Shown in pieces: positions 17,963-26,724 of a stretch of DNA of 64,000 bases. The position numbers and the translations under genes were made by a program. Source of the stretch: Pseudanabaena sp. FACHB-2040 (GTDB taxonomy: Bacteria; Cyanobacteriota; Cyanobacteriia; Phormidesmidales; Phormidesmidaceae); contig NZ_JACJQO010000022.1 of the NCBI RefSeq assembly GCF_014696715.1, forward strand, positions 372,001 through 436,000, given 5' to 3'. Positions within the stretch are counted from its first letter, which is position 1. Every line of letters begins with the position of its first letter. The notes below the pieces were generated by a model. It saw only the letters and a list, made by a program, of their open reading frames with translations, was not told the origin of the DNA and searched no databases.

Positions 17963-18691
17963 ATGGGCATTGTCAGAATGGGGCCGCCAACCGAGCTGAT
18001 CAGCCAGCTCCGGGCAGAGCTGAGCTTAAAGAACTTCGTCGAAACGGGAACCTACCACGGCAACACCTCTGCCTGGGCGGCCAATCAGTTTGAGCAGGTC
18101 TACACCATTGAAAACTCAGAGCCGCTCCACAAAAGGGCCCAAGCAACCTTTAGCGTCGTAAAAAATATTGGCTTCCTGCTAGGGGACTCTAGAGCCGAGC
18201 TGCAAAAAATCCTTCCTACTCTACAGGGAAAGAGCTTGTTTTGGCTCGATGCCCACTGGAGCGGCGGGGAAACCTACGGAGAAGCAGACCAGTGCCCGCT
18301 GCTAGAAGAAATTGCTGTGATCAATCAGTTTGCTGCCGATAGCTGCATTTTGATTGACGATGCCAGGCTGTTTACTTCGCCCCCCCAGCCACCGCACCGC
18401 CTGGAGTACTGGCCGGACATCGTGACTGTGCTGGACTCACTGCAGCAGGGTGCTATCGAAAGGTACATTGTCATCATTGAAGACGTCATCATCGCGGTGC
18501 CCAGTAGCGCCAAGGGAATTGTTTCTAGCTACTGCCAGCAGGCCAATGCCAAAGCCTGGAAAGCTTACGGTGAGCAGCAGAACAGTTCTGATTTTCAAAA
18601 AGGGCTGGCTTTAGTCTCAAACAGCCTCGTCGCCAGCCTCAAAGGCGTTGGCAGTCGGTTGCGCAGCATTCTTCCCATCTCTGCCGGCTAG
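17963..18691 (+). CDS. Predicted SAM-dependent methyltransferase-like protein
   Basis: A 242-residue protein. I choose ATG 17963 because AGGAG sits 8 bases upstream; an in-frame TTG at 17945 overlaps that site. Seen: FVETGTYHGNTSAWAANQFEQVYTIE, a motif I-like G-rich strand followed by an acidic strand end, GDSRAEL, and SLFWLDAHWSGGETYGEADQCPLLEEI then ILIDDARLF. This pattern is familiar from uncharacterised proteins in cyanobacterial glycan clusters and resembles O-methyltransferase folds. The reaction is inferred only from fold-like motifs. Confidence 0.7.
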   Translation: MGIVRMGPPTELISQLRAELSLKNFVETGTYHGNTSAWAANQFEQVYTIENSEPLHKRAQATFSVVKNIGFLLGDSRAELQKILPTLQGKSLFWLDAHWSGGETYGEADQCPLLEEIAVINQFAADSCILIDDARLFTSPPQPPHRLEYWPDIVTVLDSLQQGAIERYIVIIEDVIIAVPSSAKGIVSSYCQQANAKAWKAYGEQQNSSDFQKGLALVSNSLVASLKGVGSRLRSILPISAG

Positions 18692-18695
18692 GGCT

Positions 18696-20030
18696 ATGAT
18701 CAAGATTTTTCCTGACCTAGACTGTGAGCTGCGCTGCCCGTTGGACTCGACCCGCTTAGAGAATCGGGGCTTTTCTATTCCGGGTATGCGCTGCCTGGCT
18801 GATGCCGTTTGCCCAACCTGCGGAGCGGCCTACTATGCTGATCTGCCTGTAGGTCAAGCGCTATGGTCACCCGCTATAATCAATCGGGCAACCGCCAAAG
18901 TCTATGATGCTACGCAGACTGAGTGGTTTAGTCAGCCCCTGCAGACTAGCTGGCAAAAGCCGGTTACGGCAGAAATAGTGCCCACCGTTCATCGGTTCTT
19001 TGAAGCTGACCGCATCATCATTATCAACTGCCTCGATTTTCTTTATGGACACAGCCTACTTAAACTGCTCAATGTGCAGCGGCACATCGACCAATCCCCA
19101 GATTGGGGGTGCTGTGTGCTCGTCCCTACTCAACTCATGCATCTTGTTCCTGAAGGGGTAGCTGAAATCTGGGAATTTCCTGCTCCTATAAAAGAAGGTT
19201 GGCAGTGGTATGTCAGCCTAGAGCGCTGGATTAGTCAGCAGGTTACTCAGCGCCAAGAATGTTTTTTAAGCCGTGGTTATTCCCACCCCAGCCCTAAAAG
19301 CTACGACATCCAACGCTTTGTCCAAGATTTGCCTGATATTTCTTCTGAGCTTGAGGGCCATTCCCCAATTATTTTGTTTAGCTACCGTGAAGATCGCCTT
19401 TGGGGACGGTCTTTAGGTCAGCAGCAGCGACGGCTACAGAAGCTCTATAACCGCCTAAGCCAAGTGTTTCCCGAGATGGCTTTCGTTCTGGTGGGATTTG
19501 GGCAACAGAATCAGTTCTTTGAGAGTGGGGCTAAGCTAATTGATTTACGGGTCACTCAGTTTAGCGTGAGCCAAGATCGCCTATGGATGGCTCATATGAG
19601 CATAACGGACTGTGCCATTGGGGTACACGGCTCGAATATGCTGCTGCCCTCTGGTTTGGCTAAAACGACGCTTGAACTAGTGCCACGATCTCGTTTACCC
19701 AACACTGTTCAGGATCTCCTATTTCCAGTTGGCTACGAGGACTGCCGCGACGCTTTACTAAATTATCGACTGCACTACGGCAACGAAAGCCTTTCTGATG
19801 TTCAACCTTCTAGCTTGGTTGATCATGTAGCAAATCTCTTAGCTTATGCTCCCATCAATGCTACTTGGTTCAAGATAGACAGGACTTCCGGAACTATTCA
19901 ACCCTATTTAGAAGTACATGAAAGCCCTGTTTCTTGGGCAGCTCGTCAACATATGAAAAACCGGCTAGGAGGAAAGCTACAAGCCAGAATAAAAGAGAGC
20001 ATAGCGGAGCTGTTATTTATGCTTGACTAA
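18696..20030 (+). CDS. Unknown protein with N-terminal Cys motif and GT-like C-terminal half
   Basis: A 444-residue protein starting at ATG 18696, 4 bp after the previous stop. The first 50 residues hold CPLD..C..AVCPTCGAAYYAD, a likely zinc ribbon. The middle part (about 230-330) has FSYREDRLWGR and FVLVGFGQQ, and then GVHGSNMLLPSGLAKTTLELVP, which recalls the glycan-binding end of GT61-like and other GT-B glycosyltransferases. No exact family is recognised. Position between methyltransferases and AsnB suggests a role in building or modifying the surface glycan. Confidence 0.7.
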   Translation: MIKIFPDLDCELRCPLDSTRLENRGFSIPGMRCLADAVCPTCGAAYYADLPVGQALWSPAIINRATAKVYDATQTEWFSQPLQTSWQKPVTAEIVPTVHRFFEADRIIIINCLDFLYGHSLLKLLNVQRHIDQSPDWGCCVLVPTQLMHLVPEGVAEIWEFPAPIKEGWQWYVSLERWISQQVTQRQECFLSRGYSHPSPKSYDIQRFVQDLPDISSELEGHSPIILFSYREDRLWGRSLGQQQRRLQKLYNRLSQVFPEMAFVLVGFGQQNQFFESGAKLIDLRVTQFSVSQDRLWMAHMSITDCAIGVHGSNMLLPSGLAKTTLELVPRSRLPNTVQDLLFPVGYEDCRDALLNYRLHYGNESLSDVQPSSLVDHVANLLAYAPINATWFKIDRTSGTIQPYLEVHESPVSWAARQHMKNRLGGKLQARIKESIAELLFMLD

Positions 20031-20104
20031 TTCTTCTCGGCTTCTGGTAGCTTTCAACACTTTAAATCATTTTTTATTTTTCTAATAATTTATAACATAG
20101 GCAT

Positions 20105-22054
20105 ATGTGTGGAATTGTAGGTATCCTAAACCGATATGAGGCTCAAAGCAGCAGCCTACATACCAGTCTTCGTTGTCTACATCACCGAGGTCCCGATGAT
20201 CGGGGAGCCTGGCAAGACGAGTACCTTCAGTTAGGCCATACGCGTCTCTCTATCTTGGATCTAAGTCCATTGGGACACCAGCCTATGGCTTCTGAAGATG
20301 GGCGCTACTGCATTTCATTTAATGGTGAAATCTATAACTATCTTGAACTCAAGCAGGAACTGACTACGCTGGGCCATAGCTTTAATGGACACTCCGATAC
20401 AGAAGTTTTGTTAGCTTCTTTTGCCCAATGGAGCACTGCTTGTCTAGATCACCTCAGAGGCATGTTTGCATTTGCTATCTGGGATAAGGAGACCCAAAAC
20501 CTGTTTTTAGGACGAGATCGCTTTGGTGAAAAGCCGCTCTACTACTGGTATGACAAAGAGGCTTTTTATTTTGCCTCTGAACTCAAAGCGCTGTTGCCCT
20601 TGCTGCCAACAGTGCCAGAGCTAGATCCAGTCTCAATCGATCTGTATTTTCACTATCAGTACGTGCCTGAGCCCCGTACTCCGTTGAAGGGAATTCACAA
20701 GCTTCCGGCTGCTCACTACTTGCAAATTTCCCGCGAGGACTGGAAATTTACACCTCAGTGCTACTGGTCCCTAGAGAACATTCCTCCAGTGACAGGTGAT
20801 CCTGCCACTCTAATTCGTCAGGAGTTGGAAAAATCTATTGAGCTGGTACTGAGATCGGATGTACCAATTGGGGTAGCGCTAAGCGGCGGTATTGATTCGA
20901 GTGCGATCGCAGCTTTGGCCGCCCCCAAATACCGAGATACTTTACAAACATTTAGCGTCGGCTACCCTGGTCGCCCAGCCTACGACGAGCGGAACCAGGC
21001 TGAGGCTTTGGCTAAGTCCCTCAAGTTGCCTTTTCACGATATTGAGCTAACAACCGAAGCCCTAGTCGATTTTTTTCCCAGTCTAGTTGCGGCTGTAGAT
21101 GAGCCGATTGCTGACATTGCTGCCTATGGCCACTATTCAGGAATGCAGCTAGCTGCGAGCCAAGGCGTTAAAGTCATGCTCAGTGGCGTAGGGGGTGATG
21201 AGTTGTTTTGGGGCTACTCCTGGGTAGCCCGTGCTGCCCGCATCAGTGAATTAAAAGATCACTACCTTCAAGCTCCTACGTGGAAAGCGCAGGGAATTAG
21301 AACATTACGGAAACTAGCTCAGCACCCTCTCTACCAAAAATTGGGACAGAGCAAAAAGGTGCCTATCCCTATCCAAAGTTGGTTTCGGCCAGGGATTGAC
21401 CTTAGCCAAATGACCCTCTCTCCTCCGGATCGAGCTGTTTTTTACGAGCTTTCTCCCGATTTTGTTGAGGCGCTAACGTACCGGCCTCACTTATTCACTC
21501 AGTCCCTGTGGGAGCACATCCCCTTAGATAATCCCTACTGCCTCTTTCCACTGAGCCCACCTACAACCCTAGACATTCCTAACCAAATCTCTCAAACACT
21601 CTTTCAAACCTGGCTAGTTTCAAATTGTTTGTCTCTTGGAGACCGGGTAAGCATGGCCTGCTCCATCGAAACTCGTCTACCGCTATTGGATAAAGAACTT
21701 GCTGAGCTAGTAATCGGCTTACGCAAAAATCAGCCCGATCACTGCCTGCCTGCGAAAGCCTGGTTAAAGTCAGCACTCAAGGGGATACTACCTAATGAAG
21801 TATTAGATCGGCCTAAGCGTGGATTTCAACCCCCTGTACAGGAGTGGATGCATGCAGTCGTACGGGAAAATTTGGAGACTCTAACGACAGGACACTTGGT
21901 AGAGCTAAACATCCTTTCAAAAAGCTTTGTTCAAGCACTAAGAGATGAATTTTCCAACAAGGGTAGGCACACATTTATGCTCTATAAAGCTGTCGTTTTA
22001 GAAATTTGGTACAGACAAATCGTTCTAAGCAGCCAATCGGCTGTTCGTATTTGA
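20105..22054 (+). CDS. asnB: Asparagine synthase (glutamine-hydrolysing), cluster type
   Basis: A 649-residue two-domain enzyme that takes NH3 from glutamine to a carboxylate activated as an acyl-AMP. Seen: N-terminal nucleophile Cys2 (MCGIVGIL), glutaminase residues HRGPDD and FNGEIYNY, then synthetase PP-loop SGGIDSSAIA near 260 and GVGGDELFWGY near 360. AsnB homologues within polysaccharide loci often amidate uronic acids rather than make free asparagine, so the substrate here may be a sugar acid (inference). The local sequence is A+T-richer than the flanking housekeeping genes. A 74-bp A+T-rich gap precedes it and may hold a promoter. Confidence 0.92.
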   Translation: MCGIVGILNRYEAQSSSLHTSLRCLHHRGPDDRGAWQDEYLQLGHTRLSILDLSPLGHQPMASEDGRYCISFNGEIYNYLELKQELTTLGHSFNGHSDTEVLLASFAQWSTACLDHLRGMFAFAIWDKETQNLFLGRDRFGEKPLYYWYDKEAFYFASELKALLPLLPTVPELDPVSIDLYFHYQYVPEPRTPLKGIHKLPAAHYLQISREDWKFTPQCYWSLENIPPVTGDPATLIRQELEKSIELVLRSDVPIGVALSGGIDSSAIAALAAPKYRDTLQTFSVGYPGRPAYDERNQAEALAKSLKLPFHDIELTTEALVDFFPSLVAAVDEPIADIAAYGHYSGMQLAASQGVKVMLSGVGGDELFWGYSWVARAARISELKDHYLQAPTWKAQGIRTLRKLAQHPLYQKLGQSKKVPIPIQSWFRPGIDLSQMTLSPPDRAVFYELSPDFVEALTYRPHLFTQSLWEHIPLDNPYCLFPLSPPTTLDIPNQISQTLFQTWLVSNCLSLGDRVSMACSIETRLPLLDKELAELVIGLRKNQPDHCLPAKAWLKSALKGILPNEVLDRPKRGFQPPVQEWMHAVVRENLETLTTGHLVELNILSKSFVQALRDEFSNKGRHTFMLYKAVVLEIWYRQIVLSSQSAVRI

Positions 22055-22123
22055 TACAGGCTCTATCGTAGCCAACTCAAGAATTTTTGATAGCTCAGCT
22101 TGGTATTTCAACTAATATGACTT

Positions 22124-23050
22124 ATGCCCTGCTCAACCCCTGTTATCTTTCTTATATTTCGTCGTCCCGAGCTAACTGCCCGCGTCTTTGAACAAATTAG
22201 AGCAGCTCAGCCCAGTAAATTATTTGTTGTAGCAGATGGTCCACGCAACGAAGTAGAGCGGGTATTGTGTGATCGAACTCGAGCCGTTACAGAGCAGATA
22301 AATTGGGACTGCGAAGTCTTTCGAAATTATTCTGAGGAAAACCTAGGCTGCTGCAGAAGAGTTACCTCAGGGTTGACCTGGGCTTTTGAGCAGGTTGAGG
22401 AAGCCATTATTTTAGAGGACGATTGTCTGCCCCATCTCGATTTTTTTAGTTTTTGCCAGACCTTACTAAGTTACTACCGCGATGATAAAAGAGTTTGGGT
22501 GATCAGCGGCAATAATTTTCAAGATGGAAGATGGCATGGGGATGGCAATTATTACTTCTCCAAATACAATCACTGCTGGGGCTGGGCAACCTGGCAGAGA
22601 GCTTGGCAGCATTGGGAGTTGAATTCTAAGAAGTGGGTTGAGTTTCGAGATGCAGGATTAATGCACTCTATTTGCGAAAGTTATTACGAAACTATCTACT
22701 GGACAGAGATTTTTAATGCTCTCTTTCTAGAGGAAAAGTTCAATTCTTGGGCCTATCCCTGGATGTTTACGTGTTGGGTACAAAGCGGGCTAACGGCACT
22801 ACCTAATGTTAATTTAGTCTCTAACCTTGGATTTGAAGCAGATGCTACACATACACGGAGGGACAGCCATCTGGCCAATCTCTCAACCGAAAGACTAGGT
22901 GGAATAAAGCATCCCACCTTTGTGATGCAGGATAAGAGCGCAGACTTATACACCTTCAACCATTATTATCAGCCGCCCCAAGGGAAACTAAATCTTCTTC
23001 TAAAGAAGCTTAGATCTCGAGCATCATTCTTGGGAATGATAGCAAAATAA
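22124..23050 (+). CDS. Glycosyltransferase-like protein (GT-A fold, HlpA-type annotation)
   Basis: A 308-residue protein starting PVIFLIFRRPELTARVFEQI, followed by KLFVVADGPR and, at about 95-101, IILEDDCLPH whose EDD probably binds metal and nucleotide sugar. CWGWATWQRAW near the middle is a recurring motif of this group, found in many cyanobacterial genomes under the name hemolytic protein HlpA-like. That name is not informative; the GT-A-like layout supports sugar transfer. Donor and acceptor are unknown. No membrane segment. Confidence 0.75.
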   Translation: MPCSTPVIFLIFRRPELTARVFEQIRAAQPSKLFVVADGPRNEVERVLCDRTRAVTEQINWDCEVFRNYSEENLGCCRRVTSGLTWAFEQVEEAIILEDDCLPHLDFFSFCQTLLSYYRDDKRVWVISGNNFQDGRWHGDGNYYFSKYNHCWGWATWQRAWQHWELNSKKWVEFRDAGLMHSICESYYETIYWTEIFNALFLEEKFNSWAYPWMFTCWVQSGLTALPNVNLVSNLGFEADATHTRRDSHLANLSTERLGGIKHPTFVMQDKSADLYTFNHYYQPPQGKLNLLLKKLRSRASFLGMIAK

Positions 23051-23077
23051 ATCAAATTTAAACAGAAATTTGGCGAC

Positions 23078-23671
23078 ATGGTTATAGCCCTGGATATAGT
23101 TAGCAAAATTCTGCATAAAATGGCAGATAAGCTAGATGAAATCACTAAGCAAGTTTCTAAAGGAGTCAGGGTGCCCGCTTCTGCAAAGCTTAATGTAGGC
23201 GGTCTCAAGCTGAAATCAGGTTGCCAGCTCACAGTCGGGGAGCAGAGTCAGGTACTTGCTAGCATTATTTTCGATAAAGAGAATGCCAGCATATCAATTG
23301 GACACCGCTCTTTTGTTAATGGAGTTCTCATTGCAGCACAATCTATAGATGTTGGAAACGATGTTTTGATCTCTTGGAATGTCACTGTTGTTGATCATGA
23401 CTCCCATTCGATCGTATTTTCTCAACGCTCTCAAGATGCAGTAGATTGGTTGACCTCGAAGAAAGATTGGACGCCTGTCAAAATTGCTCCTGTCAAAATT
23501 TGTGACAAAGCCTGGGTTGGCTTTAACTCGATTATTCTTAAAGGAATCACTATTGGAGAAGGAGCTGTCATTGGGGCAGGTTCAGTAGTCACAAAAGACA
23601 TACCTGCCTGGACAGTCGCTGCAGGCAATCCGGCGCGAGTGATTCGGGAGATGTCAGAAGATGAGCGATAG
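23078..23671 (+). CDS. Hexapeptide-repeat acyltransferase (WbbJ/LbH type)
   Basis: A 197-residue left-handed beta-helix protein likely transferring an acetyl or similar group from acyl-CoA to a sugar. Seen: imperfect hexapeptide repeats (LTVGEQSQVLAS, ISIGHRSFVNG, IDVGNDVLISWNV), the likely catalytic His in VVDHDSHSI, and the C-terminal coil IGEGAVIGAGSVVTKDIPAWTVAAGNPARVI typical of this family. Its stop overlaps the next start by 11 bases, so it is probably cotranslated with the downstream methyltransferase. Confidence 0.9.
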   Translation: MVIALDIVSKILHKMADKLDEITKQVSKGVRVPASAKLNVGGLKLKSGCQLTVGEQSQVLASIIFDKENASISIGHRSFVNGVLIAAQSIDVGNDVLISWNVTVVDHDSHSIVFSQRSQDAVDWLTSKKDWTPVKIAPVKICDKAWVGFNSIILKGITIGEGAVIGAGSVVTKDIPAWTVAAGNPARVIREMSEDER

Positions 23672-24506
23672 ATTACTCACTTGGGAAGAAGCCGTTCGGT
23701 GGCTTAAAGCGCAACCCGATAGACAGGCCCTTGTGCAGCATTGCTATTATGATGACCCTTTACAGGCGGCAGCAGAGCGCTTCAGCCGTAGTCAAGAGTG
23801 GCAGGCACTGGCTCAACTACTAAAGGCTCACCTTCCCGGCGAAGTTCTGGATTTAGGCGCAGGCAGAGGAATTTCTAGCTACGCCTTTGCTAAAGCTGGC
23901 TACTCTGTTACGGCCCTAGAGCCTGATCCCAGCAATTTAGTCGGCGTAGGCGCTATTCGATCTCTGATTGAGAGCAGCCATTTACCTATTCAGATCGTTC
24001 AAAACTACGGAGAGGCTTTGCCCTTTGAGGACGGTACATTTAATGTTGTTTATGGGCGAGCTGTTTTACATCATGCCCAAGCACTCAAACAGCTTTGCCA
24101 AGAGAGCGCTAGAGTCCTTAAACCGGGAGGCATGTTCATCGCCACCCGTGAGCATGTGCTTTCAAAGAAGAGTGATTTGCAGCAGTTTTTAGATGCTCAC
24201 CCCCTACACTTTCTTTATGGTGGTGAGAATGCTTACTTACTAAGTGAGTATAAAACCGCCATTCAGGCTGCAGGGCTAAAGCTACGTAGGACAATGGGGC
24301 CTCTAGACAACGTCATTAACTACAGCCCTATGACGAGAGCTGAATTTCAAACGGAAGTTGCCACTGCTCTTAGCCGTCATGTAGGCAAGTATTTAGGCAG
24401 TTGGCTTGCTAATCAGCAGATTGTGCAGCAGGGCTATGGGAGATACCGCTCTTTGCGATCTCACACCCCCGGACGGCTCTACTCGTTTCTGGCCGTAAAG
24501 CCATGA
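23661..24506 (+). CDS. Class I SAM-dependent methyltransferase
   Basis: A 281-residue enzyme. SAM-binding motif I is VLDLGAGRGISSYAFA (about 66-81), followed by VTALEPDPSN, the motif II-like region EALPFEDGTFNVVYGRAVLHHAQ and ESARVLKPGGMFIATREH. The layout is that of UbiE/Methyltransf_11 enzymes. Start overlaps the acyltransferase and stop overlaps the next ATG (ATGA), so it is in a coupled set of at least four genes. Substrate presumably a sugar of the surface glycan. Confidence 0.85.
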   Translation: MSDRLLTWEEAVRWLKAQPDRQALVQHCYYDDPLQAAAERFSRSQEWQALAQLLKAHLPGEVLDLGAGRGISSYAFAKAGYSVTALEPDPSNLVGVGAIRSLIESSHLPIQIVQNYGEALPFEDGTFNVVYGRAVLHHAQALKQLCQESARVLKPGGMFIATREHVLSKKSDLQQFLDAHPLHFLYGGENAYLLSEYKTAIQAAGLKLRRTMGPLDNVINYSPMTRAEFQTEVATALSRHVGKYLGSWLANQQIVQQGYGRYRSLRSHTPGRLYSFLAVKP

Positions 24507-25438
24507 CTTGCGAGACCCAAAGCGTCCTCGTTACGGGCGTAGCAGGCTTTATTGGCCGCTACGTTAGCCGCTACTTTTCTCAGCAGGGCTGGGCCGTCAT
24601 CGGTATTGACAACTCGCCTCCAGAGAACGCGCCCCTGGCTAATCTCGCAGCCTACCAGCCTTTACACCTGCCCGATGAGGCACTCAAAGACCTGATTCGG
24701 CAGTATCAACCCCAGGTTCTAATTCACTGCGCAGGCAGAGCCTCCGTCGGTCTTTCGGTTGCCGATCCCGTTGCCGATTTTCACGGCAATACCGTCTTGA
24801 CCCTTGATGTGCTCAATGCGCTTCGCCTGTACGCCCCTGACTGTCGGTTTATTTTCCTATCTAGCGCAGCAGTCTACGGCAATCCAGAGTCCCTGCCAAT
24901 TAGAGAAAGCCAATTGCCCGCTCCCCTGTCGCCCTACGGCTTTCATAAGCTTCAGGGGGAACAGCTCTGCCTAGAATTTCATAAAATTTACGGCCTGCCC
25001 ACTGCCAGCGTGCGCATTTTTTCTGCCTACGGCCCCGGTCTGCGCCGCCAGGTCATGTGGGACATTTGTCACAAGGCCACCATCCAAAGAAAAGTATACC
25101 TTCAAGGAACGGGACAGGAAAGCCGCGATTTTATTCACGCCCTAGACATTGCCAGAGCTTTAATGCTAATTGCCGTCGCCGCCCCCATGCAGGGTGAGGC
25201 TTACAACTTGGCGACGGGGCGAGAAGTCACGATTCTGGAGCTGTCTTCTCTACTACTTGAGGCCCTTGAGTACAGCGGCTTACCGGAGTTTGATGGCGTT
25301 GTTCCGGTAGGCAACCCTCTCAACTGGCAGGCCGACATCTCGAAACTTCAGGCCTTAAGCTTTATGCCGTCTGTCGGGCTAGAGCAGGGCGTCAAAATTT
25401 TTGCTACCTGGTGCCGAGCGGAGTTAATTGGCGTATGA
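24503..25438 (+). CDS. NAD(P)-dependent sugar epimerase/reductase (RMD-like)
   Basis: A 311-residue extended SDR. Seen: GVAGFIGRYVSRYF near the N-terminus, a helix with HCAGRASVGLSVADPVADF (resembling GDP-4-keto-6-deoxymannose reductases), catalytic S in FLSSAAVYG and Y-x3-K as SPYGFHK, then GRDF-like ESRDFIHALDIARAL. If it reduces the Gmd product, the pair would make GDP-D-rhamnose; an epimerase role on a UDP or dTDP sugar is equally possible from motifs alone. It overlaps both neighbours by 4 bp. Confidence 0.8.
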   Translation: MTCETQSVLVTGVAGFIGRYVSRYFSQQGWAVIGIDNSPPENAPLANLAAYQPLHLPDEALKDLIRQYQPQVLIHCAGRASVGLSVADPVADFHGNTVLTLDVLNALRLYAPDCRFIFLSSAAVYGNPESLPIRESQLPAPLSPYGFHKLQGEQLCLEFHKIYGLPTASVRIFSAYGPGLRRQVMWDICHKATIQRKVYLQGTGQESRDFIHALDIARALMLIAVAAPMQGEAYNLATGREVTILELSSLLLEALEYSGLPEFDGVVPVGNPLNWQADISKLQALSFMPSVGLEQGVKIFATWCRAELIGV

Positions 25439-26634
25439 ATCACCCCTTCAGAATTGGCTTAATCTATCAGGGCGGACGCAACTGGATTGGCGGGTCAATG
25501 TACGTCAAAAATATTATTCTGGCGTTAGCCAGTCTTCCCGATCAGGTAAAGTCAACTTTTGATATCTGCCTACTCTACAACGATGCACTCGATGCAGCCA
25601 CTCGGCAGGAGCTAGAACCCCACATCAGCCAGTTTTATGACCTTGAGCAGGAGGTCAAGCCGATTACCCTGAAGAATCGTTTAATTTGGAAGTTTGAAAA
25701 GGAGGTCTTTCGGCAGCCCAATCCTCCATTTAATCCTGTGATGAAAAAAGGAAAGATTGATTTCCTGTATCCCACATCTGCCCCTACAAGAGAGCCGTTT
25801 GCTCTGCGCAGCTGCCCTTGGATACCTGATTTCCAGCATAAATATCTACCCCATCTGTTCTCAGAAGCTGAAATCGAAAGGCGCGACCGAGAACATAGTG
25901 CGATCGCGCGCCACAGCACTAGGGTCGTCCTCAGCAGCAAAGCCGCGGAGAGCGACTTTAAAAAGTTTTTCCCAACTTCGCAGACTAGGACTGAGGTGCT
26001 TCAGTTTAGAACGTCCCCCGCATCAAGCTGGTTTAGCGCCCATCCAGAAGAAATTCAGAAGAAATACTGCCTACCGGAGCGGTTCTTTCTGTTTAGCGGC
26101 CAATTTTGGCAGCACAAGAATCATCTGGTTGTCCTTGAGGCTCTGCAGGAGTTGCGATCGCAGGGCATTCAGCCCACCGTTGTGTGCACAGGCCATATCT
26201 ACGACGACCGCAAACCCGAATACTTAGATCTTATTCTCCAAAAGATACACACCTACGGTCTATCCCAGCAATTTCTAGTATTGGGTCTAATTTCCCGCAG
26301 TGACCAAATACAGCTGATGCGGCGTTCCATTGCTGTATTGCAGCCCTCTTTGTTCGAGGGATGGAGCACAGTTGTTGAAGATGCCCGCTGCCTGGGCAAG
26401 CCAATGATTCTCTCCGACTTCCCCGTTCACGTGGAGCAAAATCCGCTCGGATGCGTTTTCTTTGGAAGAAGCAACTTTATGGAATTAGCAAATATCCTAG
26501 CCAAAGGCTGGCAAACTCTTTCATCCGGTCCCAACCTAGAGCAGGAACAATTAGCCAGAGCCCAAAACAAAAAAGACATTCGATTCTTTGGCCATCGTTT
26601 TCTTGAAATAGCCAGAGGTGAAACCAAGCTATAG
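25435..26634 (+). CDS. Family 4 glycosyltransferase
   Basis: A 399-residue GT-B transferase starting at ATG 25435, which overlaps the previous stop (ATGA). Seen: N-terminal IGLIYQGGRNWIGGSMYVKNII acceptor-domain loop and, in the C-terminal half, FFLFSGQFWQHKNHLVVLEAL, LGLISRSDQIQLMRRSIAVLQPSLFEGWSTVVEDARCLGKPMI with the GT4 E-x7-E element. It likely adds a sugar to the growing lipid-linked chain at the cytoplasmic membrane face. Ends the run of overlapping genes that begins at 23078. Confidence 0.87.
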   Translation: MNHPFRIGLIYQGGRNWIGGSMYVKNIILALASLPDQVKSTFDICLLYNDALDAATRQELEPHISQFYDLEQEVKPITLKNRLIWKFEKEVFRQPNPPFNPVMKKGKIDFLYPTSAPTREPFALRSCPWIPDFQHKYLPHLFSEAEIERRDREHSAIARHSTRVVLSSKAAESDFKKFFPTSQTRTEVLQFRTSPASSWFSAHPEEIQKKYCLPERFFLFSGQFWQHKNHLVVLEALQELRSQGIQPTVVCTGHIYDDRKPEYLDLILQKIHTYGLSQQFLVLGLISRSDQIQLMRRSIAVLQPSLFEGWSTVVEDARCLGKPMILSDFPVHVEQNPLGCVFFGRSNFMELANILAKGWQTLSSGPNLEQEQLARAQNKKDIRFFGHRFLEIARGETKL

Positions 26635-26724
26635 CTATAGCCACCATGTTAGCTTCAGCTCCTGAATCTTACCATACAGCGCCGAGCCTAATCCTTAACA
26701 CTTCTCATTAACACACAGAATCAT

